DNA from: Bacilli bacterium
GTDB taxonomy: Bacteria; Bacillota_I; Bacilli_A; RFN20; CAG-826
Direction of reading: 5' to 3'
NCBI GenBank assembly: GCA_016296285.1
Contig: JAEDJP010000012.1
Coordinates: 1-20,977, forward strand
Length of the DNA: 20,977 bases
Shown: piece after piece, positions 15,757 to 20,977 of the stretch
Numbering within the stretch: the first letter of the stretch is position 1
Layout: each line of letters starts with the position of its first letter
Position numbers and translations under genes: made by a program
Notes under the pieces: generated by a model
The model's database searches: none
What the model saw: only the letters and a program-made list of their open reading frames with translations
What the model was told of the DNA's origin: nothing

Positions 15757-16494
15757 ATGAATGAGCAGCACGAGAACGTCATATCCCTTCTTGAGGACAG
15801 GCTGTACACGAAGGATGAATTGCTAGACCTCGTCTTCCGGGTTCATCCGGACTTTTCATTCAACTCTTGTCAGTGGGTCATTGGATCGCTTCTTCAAAAA
15901 GGAGTTATCTATTCTCTTGGCTATGGATTCTATCGGCTAAGTCGGAATCGTTTTGTGCTCGATGCTTCTGAGGAGCCAAAGGCGAAGATTGTTCGGCTGA
16001 CTGAGATTTCCTTTCCTCACTCGAACAAGGCAATGTTCCACACTTCTCTCATCGAAAGACTGTCGGGCAGGTCTCTTAATCGAAAGGCGACAATCATTGA
16101 GATCGATAAAGACCAAGCGTTCGGGGTGTATTACGAAATGCATGACAAGTTTTCCGAAAGAATCATGCTGGATCCAAACGGAAAAGAAATCGCGATGTAT
16201 TTCGAAGACAACTCCATAATAATTCGGAAACTCTTCAGCAAATCACCATGTGATTCATCAGGTATTATTACGGTTGAAAAACTGATGGTTGATTTGATTG
16301 CTGACCCTCTCTTTAACTGGCTGTTCCCCTTAGATAATTTGGAAGAACTTGTTGCCTACCTCGTGCAAAATTACGATTTCAAAATCTCTACCGTCATGAA
16401 CTATGCCCGCCGGCGAAAATGTGTTAACTCCATTGCGCAGCTCGTGAAAACCAACCTTCCAGACGATATGAAAAACGTTAAAGAATTCTTCTAG
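15757..16494 (+). CDS. AbiEi/DUF6577-like winged-helix protein, orphan antitoxin-like or regulator
   Basis: This is a 245-residue protein. I recognise the overall pattern of AbiEi-type (type IV toxin-antitoxin) and DUF6577 proteins: an N-terminal winged-helix segment (about 5-60, with ISLLEDRLYTKDELLD and a YGFYRLS wing), a central beta-rich part, TVEKLMVDLIAD at about 172-183, and a YARRRK element at 216-221. ATG 15757 is preferred over the in-frame GTG at 15721, which lies inside the predicted promoter. The usual AbiEii nucleotidyltransferase partner is missing: the next gene, 11 bases downstream, is a tRNA-dihydrouridine synthase. It may be an orphan antitoxin or a transcription factor. 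Base composition is more AT-rich than the sugar operon. Confidence 0.55.
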   Translation: MNEQHENVISLLEDRLYTKDELLDLVFRVHPDFSFNSCQWVIGSLLQKGVIYSLGYGFYRLSRNRFVLDASEEPKAKIVRLTEISFPHSNKAMFHTSLIERLSGRSLNRKATIIEIDKDQAFGVYYEMHDKFSERIMLDPNGKEIAMYFEDNSIIIRKLFSKSPCDSSGIITVEKLMVDLIADPLFNWLFPLDNLEELVAYLVQNYDFKISTVMNYARRRKCVNSIAQLVKTNLPDDMKNVKEFF

Positions 16495-16505
16495 GAGTTT
16501 CCATT

Positions 16506-17495
16506 ATGTTTCAAGAAAAATTGCACATCAAAGACCTTGAATTATCTTCAAGAGTCGTTCTAGGGCCAATGGCCGGGATCACCACTCTCGCATACCGGGA
16601 ATTTATGAAGCCTTTTGGCGTTGGACTAAGCTTTAGCGAGATGATTTCTGATTGTGGCATCGATTATAACAATCAAAGAACCTATGAATATCTCGCTACA
16701 TCAAAAAAGGATCGACCGGTGGGTTTACAACTGTTTGGTTTCAAAAAGGAGAACACCATTGATGCGATTTCTATCATTGAAAAGAAGGCCGATTACGATA
16801 TTTTGGATATCAATCTAGGGTGTCCGGTGACGAAAGTTGTAAAGACGGGAGCTGGAAGCGCTTGGCTTAAGGATCCTGAGAAACTAAAGGATTACATGCA
16901 AGCTATTTGCGCGGCGTCTTCGAAACCGGTGAGCGCAAAAATCCGCCTTGGCTGGGACAAAGAAACCATAAATGTATTTCAAATTTCAAAGATTCTTGAA
17001 GAGGCCGGAGTTTCCTTTTTAACCATCCATTGCAGAACACGGTCTCAAGGCTATTCAGGGGAAGCTGATTACCATGCCATTGAGGGGCTTAAAGAAACGT
17101 TGCATATCCCTCTTTGCGTATCGGGCGACATCTTTACTCTTGCCAAAGCAAAGGAGGCCTTGGCGATTACGAAGGCGGATTGCGTGATGGTTGCAAGAGG
17201 GGCAGTCGGGAATCCGTACCTCGTCACGCAGATCGCTCATTATTTGGAAACTGGAGAGTCTTTGCCTGACCCATCAATTGTGCAACAAGCTTCTTGGGCA
17301 ATGGATTTTGCAAACATGTTGATCGAGCTGAAAGGGGAGTTCACCGCTATCAAAGAACTTAGGGGAATTGTCCCGAAGTTTTTCTCTGGGTTCCCAGGAT
17401 ATAAGAAAGTGCGAAACGAGATTGCGATGAACACGACCTCCAAGGAGCATCTTTTTGCTGTTCTGAAAGGAATTCAGGAACGTGAACGCTGTTAA
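16506..17495 (+). CDS. dus: tRNA-dihydrouridine synthase (DusB-like)
   Basis: This is a 329-residue flavoenzyme that reduces specific uridines to dihydrouridine in tRNA using FMN and NADPH. The TIM-barrel motifs are clear: LGPMAGITTLAYRE near residues 20-33, QLFGFK, INLGCPVTKV with catalytic Cys106, AKIRLGW for RNA and flavin contacts, TIHCRTRSQGYSG near 178-190, and MVARGAVGNPYL for the FMN phosphate. The start has AGGAG at 16493-16497, overlapping the stop of the previous gene, with eight bases spacing. It is probably co-transcribed with the AbiEi-like gene upstream. Its last 14 bases overlap the next gene. Length is typical. Confidence 0.92.
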   Translation: MFQEKLHIKDLELSSRVVLGPMAGITTLAYREFMKPFGVGLSFSEMISDCGIDYNNQRTYEYLATSKKDRPVGLQLFGFKKENTIDAISIIEKKADYDILDINLGCPVTKVVKTGAGSAWLKDPEKLKDYMQAICAASSKPVSAKIRLGWDKETINVFQISKILEEAGVSFLTIHCRTRSQGYSGEADYHAIEGLKETLHIPLCVSGDIFTLAKAKEALAITKADCVMVARGAVGNPYLVTQIAHYLETGESLPDPSIVQQASWAMDFANMLIELKGEFTAIKELRGIVPKFFSGFPGYKKVRNEIAMNTTSKEHLFAVLKGIQERERC

Positions 17496-17997
17496 GCACA
17501 TTGCCCATGGGCTTCCTCCTATCGGAGATGAAGCTTCTCAGGTTTTGATCCTCGGATCCTTTCCCAGCGTGCTTAGCCGGGCGAATTCCTTTTATTATGG
17601 AAATCCGAGAAACCGTTTTTGGGATGTTTTATCAAGTTTTTTCAATGAAAAGACACCAAAAATCAACGATGAAAAAGAAAAATTCTGCCTGCTACATCAT
17701 ATTGCTCTATATGATGTAATCGAAGAATGTGACATTTATGGAAGCAAAGACAGTTCCATAAAAAACGCGATTCCATCGAATCTTTCCGTTTTATTTTCTA
17801 AAGCAAGTATCCAAACAATCCTCCTAAATGGGCGGAAAGCAGAGGAATTGTTCGAAAAATTCGGAATGCATTCCCACTTCCCAAGGGCGGATGTCGTTTC
17901 GGTGCCCTCAACAAGTCCCGCAAACGCTCAATTTTCGTTGAGCGAACTGGAAATGGCGTGGCATGAAGCTCTGCGGCAGGCTTTTCTGCCCCGTTGA
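17482..17997 (+). CDS. DNA-deoxyinosine (hypoxanthine) glycosylase, uracil-DNA glycosylase superfamily
   Basis: This is a 171-residue member of the uracil-DNA glycosylase fold resembling the hypoxanthine-DNA glycosylase family (family 6). It carries the motif-1 segment LILGSFPSVLSR (22-33), followed by FYYGNPRNRFW (37-47), which usually reads YYGHPRNRFW in this family. A C-terminal VPSTSPAN motif is near residues 140-147. Such enzymes remove deaminated bases, mainly hypoxanthine, to start base excision repair. The start is GTG 17482, overlapping the dus gene by 14 bases, with AAAGG at 17466-17470 and no better ATG nearby. Translation is probably coupled to dus. A mispair-specific uracil glycosylase (Mug-like) is the alternative reading. 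Confidence 0.8.
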   Translation: MNAVKHIAHGLPPIGDEASQVLILGSFPSVLSRANSFYYGNPRNRFWDVLSSFFNEKTPKINDEKEKFCLLHHIALYDVIEECDIYGSKDSSIKNAIPSNLSVLFSKASIQTILLNGRKAEELFEKFGMHSHFPRADVVSVPSTSPANAQFSLSELEMAWHEALRQAFLPR

Positions 17998-18021
17998 TTT
18001 AAGAATATTGATGTGTAAAAT
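17994..18021 (+). promoter_or_regulatory. Predicted promoter of the MarR-exporter operon
   Basis: TTGATT (17994-17999) overlaps the end of the glycosylase gene, and TAAAAT (18016-18021) follows after 16 bases. The predicted transcript start, near 18028, falls inside the palindrome at 18023-18036 and leaves a leader of only about a dozen bases before ATG 18040. Confidence 0.45.
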
Positions 18022-18022
18022 A

Positions 18023-18036
18023 GTTCGGGACCGAAC
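18023..18036. promoter_or_regulatory. Palindromic operator candidate for the MarR regulator
   Basis: GTTCGGGACCGAAC has two exact 6-bp inverted arms around GA and lies between the predicted -10 element and the MarR start codon. Palindromes in this place are the normal binding sites of MarR-family repressors, so autorepression and control of the exporter genes are likely. This is inference from position and symmetry. Confidence 0.55.
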
Positions 18037-18039
18037 AAT

Positions 18040-18477
18040 ATGGAAACACAGCAATCATTCGGAAAAAGAACAATTAAGCTTTCGAAACAGATTCGAAAGA
18101 TCCTCGACGAGAGAATTGTGAACGAACGTAGCTTCGGATTGCCCCCAATCCAGGCTAGAGTCGTTGGCTTTTTGTCTCACCACGAAAATGCAACCGCCTC
18201 CGATATCATGGAGGCCTTTTCCCTGTCCAAGTCCAGCGTCAGTGAGATTCTGGGCGCTTTGGTAGAGAAAAGCCTCATTACCTATGAACGTTGTGACGAT
18301 GATTCCCGAAAGAGGGCGATCGAGCTTACGGAAGAGGGACTTAGGGTCAGCCGTGCGTTGGCCGAACGTCTTAGGACTTTTGAACGAGATTTGGTTAAAG
18401 GCGTTTCGGAAGAAGAACTTGAAACGGCTTTTCGGGTCTTTGATATTGTGCGGAAGAATTTGGAGGATGCGGAATGA
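18040..18477 (+). CDS. MarR-family transcriptional regulator
   Basis: This is a 145-residue winged-helix regulator of normal MarR length. Residues about 1-35 form the dimerisation helices, then come PPIQARVVGFLSHHENATAS and a helix-turn-helix with SLSKSSVSEILGALVEKSLI (about 65-84), followed by the wing with the DDSRKRAIELTEEG signature (about 88-101). It should bind a palindrome as a dimer and release it on sensing a small molecule or stress. The upstream palindrome at 18023-18036 is the obvious site. No Shine-Dalgarno precedes ATG 18040. Its TGA overlaps the exporter start as ATGA, so it very likely controls the two ABC genes that follow. Confidence 0.88.
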   Translation: METQQSFGKRTIKLSKQIRKILDERIVNERSFGLPPIQARVVGFLSHHENATASDIMEAFSLSKSSVSEILGALVEKSLITYERCDDDSRKRAIELTEEGLRVSRALAERLRTFERDLVKGVSEEELETAFRVFDIVRKNLEDAE

Positions 18478-20270
18478 AACAAAAAAAGAAAGCCGGTTAT
18501 GCTGAATTTGTAAAACTGCTTCGCTATACCAAGGGCTATCGAGGACAGATTTACCTCGCTTGGGTCTTGTGCGCGTTTGAAGTGGCTTGTGAGGTCCTTA
18601 TCGCTACATTCAGCCAAAACGCGGTTGACACGGTCGAAGAAGCGACCGTTTCTGGCATCATGAATTGGGGTTCTTTGTGGCTTTGGTGCGGCTTGATGTC
18701 CGGTCTTGCCGTCCTGAGTTGCGCCTGCGGGGTCGTTGCTGGGTTTGCCGCAAGTACCGCAAGCGGCGGCTATGGCAAGAATCTTCGCGCGGAGATGTAC
18801 CGGAAGATTCAAGCGTATTCTTTCTCGAACATCGATCGATTCTCGAGCGCTTCCTTAATCACGAGGCTTACGACGGATGTTTCCAATGTCCAGTTTTCCG
18901 TTCAAGCGATCCTAAGAACCGTTGTTCGCGCTCCGATGATGCTGATTTTCGCCTTTGTCATGGCGATGGTTAAGGAGTGGCGTCTTGGCTTGATTTTCTT
19001 GGCCCTCGTCCCTTTTTTGGGTGTTGTGTTGTTCTCTGTCGCGAATGTCGTGCATCCAACGTTTGTCCGGGTTTTCGAAGAATATGATGAGTTGAACGCC
19101 TCCGTTCAGGAGAACCTGAATGGGATTAGGGTCGTGAAATCCTTCGGAAGGGAAGATTTTGAAAACCAGAAGTTCAACAAGGTTTCGAACCTCATTTATC
19201 GCGGGTTCTTACGCGCGGAAAGGATCTTGGCTTTTAACTCCCCCGCCCTTCAGCTCTCGGTTTATGTGGCAATGCTTTTGATTTCCTGGCTTGGCGCCAG
19301 ATTGATCGTGGCTTCAGGAAACATCGAACCGGGTTTCACGACTGGCAAACTGACGTCCATGTTCTCTTACGTCATGCAGATTCTGAATTCGCTCAACATG
19401 GTGTCCATGGCGTTTGTCATGATCACGATTTCCCGAAATTCCGCGGAAAGAATCGAGGAGGTCCTGATGGAGGTTCCTACCATTCAAGAGCCCGCGAACC
19501 CCGTGATGGAAGTTCCAAATGGCCAAATCGATTTCAACCATGTGTCCTTCCGTTATCACGAGGAGGCCTCCAAAGACGTCCTTCATGACATCGACCTTCA
19601 TTTCCCTTCTGGTTCCACGATCGGAATCATGGGCGCGACGGGTTCCTCGAAGTCGACGCTTGTCTCTTTGCTAGCCCGCCTTTATGACGTAACCGAAGGC
19701 TCCGTTTGCATTGGTGGACACGATGTTCGCGATTACAATATCAAGGTTTTGCGCGATTCTGTTTCTTATGCGCTGCAAAAGAACGTTCTGTTTACGGGGA
19801 CCATCCGGTCGAATTTGCTGTGGGGAAACGAGAATGCGACGGAGGAACAGCTCCTTCAGGCGGTGCATCTAGCATGCGCGGATGAGTTCATCTCGAAGAT
19901 GCCAAAAGGCCTCGACTCTCCCATCGAAGAAGGGGGCACGAACGTATCCGGTGGCCAAAGGCAGCGCCTGTGTATCGCAAGGGCGCTCCTCAAAAACCCG
20001 CGCGTTTTGGTTCTTGATGATTCAACCTCCGCGGTCGACACACATACGGATTCCTTGATTCGGGGGAGGATGAAAGCCTTGCTGCCAGCGGTGACCAAAA
20101 TCATCGTTTCCCAGCGCATCTTGTCGATTAAAGAGTGCGACTTCATTCTTCTACTGGACGATGGAAAAATCCTGGCGCTCGGAAACCACGAGCAACTGAT
20201 GAAATCTTCCGAGGCGTATCAAGAACTCGTTGAAACGCAATTGGGAGGAGGTGATTTTGATGGCGAATAA
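18474..20270 (+). CDS. Heterodimeric ABC exporter half, permease-ATPase fusion with the degenerate nucleotide site
   Basis: This is a 598-residue type IV ABC exporter subunit. A six-helix membrane domain (about 20-330) is followed by the nucleotide-binding domain. Walker A reads GATGSSKST (387-395), with Ser in place of the usual last Gly before Lys393. The signature is VSGGQ (491-495). Walker B ends in Asp515-Asp516, where the catalytic Glu is replaced by Asp. The switch His is Gln547. The Asp/Gln pair is the known mark of the degenerate-site partner in heterodimers such as TM287/288. The MarR regulator lies upstream and the second half follows with an 11-base overlap, suggesting multidrug or toxic-compound efflux. 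The substrate is unknown. Confidence 0.9.
   Translation: MKQKKKAGYAEFVKLLRYTKGYRGQIYLAWVLCAFEVACEVLIATFSQNAVDTVEEATVSGIMNWGSLWLWCGLMSGLAVLSCACGVVAGFAASTASGGYGKNLRAEMYRKIQAYSFSNIDRFSSASLITRLTTDVSNVQFSVQAILRTVVRAPMMLIFAFVMAMVKEWRLGLIFLALVPFLGVVLFSVANVVHPTFVRVFEEYDELNASVQENLNGIRVVKSFGREDFENQKFNKVSNLIYRGFLRAERILAFNSPALQLSVYVAMLLISWLGARLIVASGNIEPGFTTGKLTSMFSYVMQILNSLNMVSMAFVMITISRNSAERIEEVLMEVPTIQEPANPVMEVPNGQIDFNHVSFRYHEEASKDVLHDIDLHFPSGSTIGIMGATGSSKSTLVSLLARLYDVTEGSVCIGGHDVRDYNIKVLRDSVSYALQKNVLFTGTIRSNLLWGNENATEEQLLQAVHLACADEFISKMPKGLDSPIEEGGTNVSGGQRQRLCIARALLKNPRVLVLDDSTSAVDTHTDSLIRGRMKALLPAVTKIIVSQRILSIKECDFILLLDDGKILALGNHEQLMKSSEAYQELVETQLGGGDFDGE
20246..20254 (+). promoter_or_regulatory. Near-perfect Shine-Dalgarno setting the start of the second exporter half
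   Basis: AGGAGGTGA matches the 16S rRNA tail over nine bases and lies five bases before ATG 20260, inside the coding sequence of the first exporter half. It fixes the start of the partial gene and predicts strong reinitiation for balanced subunit production. Confidence 0.75.
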
Positions 20271-20977
20271 ACGCATGAGAGGCAGGGGTCCTGCTATTTC
20301 GTTGAAAGAAAGCGCCGCGATCATGAGACGCATTTTCCGCCTCATGTTTCGTTTCTATCCTGGGCTTGTCATCCTTACCGCCCTCTTTGTCATCTTGAGC
20401 GCAACCGCCGGGGTCGTTGGTAGCGTCTTCACCGGCACGGTTGTCGTCGGACACTACATTTACGAGATGCTCGGACAAACCTCAAACCTCGTTTCCACCG
20501 GTTCGCCCCTTCTTAACTTCTTGCCTTCTGGGGAGAACGGCTTTTCCATCGCCGTCCTCGTGATGGCGGGCATCTATTTGGTCGGCGTTTTATCCGCTTA
20601 TGGGTATCAGCTTTGCTCTTGCCAGATTGGCCAAGGCACCCAAAAACGCATCCGCGATGAGGTGTTCGCGCACATGGAGACCTTGCCGCTTTCCTATTTC
20701 GACACGCATTATCACGGGGACATCATGTCGATTTATACCAACGACATCGATACCCTTCGCGAAATGACGTCCCGCGTTTTGCCCATGTTGATCAATTCCA
20801 TGGTCACCATGATCGCCGCCTTTGTTGCGATGGTCTCCCTCTCTTGGGTCCTTTTGCTCGTTGTCCTCGTCTTCACGGCGGCGATTCTTTGGGCGGTGAT
20901 GTTCGCGACAAAACGTTCCGCTAAATACTTCATTGGCCAGCAAACCGCCCTTGGTAAGGTGGACGGCTTCATCCAAG
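20260..20977 (+). CDS. Second half of the heterodimeric ABC exporter, N-terminal part (cut by window end)
   Basis: The frame is open from ATG 20260 to the last base, 239 complete codons, so only the membrane domain is seen. A basic N-terminus (MANKRMRGRGPAISLK) precedes a first hydrophobic segment (about 35-60), a loop and a second segment (about 95-117). Typical exporter features follow: QKRIRDEVFAHMETLPLSYFD (130-150, a coupling helix region) and YTNDIDTLREM. It overlaps the upstream half by 11 bases. By family precedent it should hold the consensus catalytic site (Walker B Glu and switch His) that complements the degenerate site of its partner, but the ATPase domain lies outside the window. 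Confidence 0.88.
   Translation, partial: MANKRMRGRGPAISLKESAAIMRRIFRLMFRFYPGLVILTALFVILSATAGVVGSVFTGTVVVGHYIYEMLGQTSNLVSTGSPLLNFLPSGENGFSIAVLVMAGIYLVGVLSAYGYQLCSCQIGQGTQKRIRDEVFAHMETLPLSYFDTHYHGDIMSIYTNDIDTLREMTSRVLPMLINSMVTMIAAFVAMVSLSWVLLLVVLVFTAAILWAVMFATKRSAKYFIGQQTALGKVDGFIQ

Overview
The window looks like chromosomal DNA from an uncultured low-GC-lineage Gram-positive (Bacillota, probably a gut-type Bacilli/Erysipelotrichia-like clade). Three features point this way: lipoproteins with a Cys lipobox followed by Ser/Thr/Pro/Glu-rich spacers, MalEFG/MsmK-type sugar import coupled to GH65 phosphorolysis, and Shine-Dalgarno-led or ATGA-coupled gene starts. TGA acts as a stop throughout, so the standard bacterial code applies. 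All genes are on the + strand. This assignment rests on gene content only.

Region A (1-13980) is one long, tightly packed carbohydrate operon. It runs from the tail of a surface protein with a discoidin-like end, to a large lipoprotein of unknown function, a sugar-binding lipoprotein, two MalF/MalG-type permeases, two different GH65 disaccharide phosphorylases, a single-chain fusion of beta-phosphoglucomutase with the transporter ATPase, and an extracellular GH49/GH28-like beta-helix lipoprotein. Four junctions are 4-nt ATGA overlaps. The inferred pathway is: the surface beta-helix enzyme cuts an alpha-glucan or related polymer, the ABC importer takes up oligosaccharides, the GH65 enzymes release beta-glucose 1-phosphate, and the mutase domain makes glucose 6-phosphate. 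The mutase that finishes the pathway is physically part of the ATPase that powers import. This is the most striking observation in the window.

Region B (13981-15600) holds a monocistronic C69-family dipeptidase with its own likely promoter and a strong intrinsic terminator.

Region C (15601-18000) is visibly more AT-rich. It carries an orphan AbiEi/DUF6577-like winged-helix protein preceded by a palindrome and a direct repeat, then a tRNA-dihydrouridine synthase and a hypoxanthine/uracil-DNA glycosylase-like gene.

Region D (18001-20977) is a MarR regulator with a palindrome at its predicted transcription start, followed by two halves of a heterodimeric ABC exporter. The first half carries the degenerate ATP site. 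The second half runs off the window end. No intergenic stretch exceeds about 215 bp, and no tRNA, rRNA, IS element or CRISPR array was seen.
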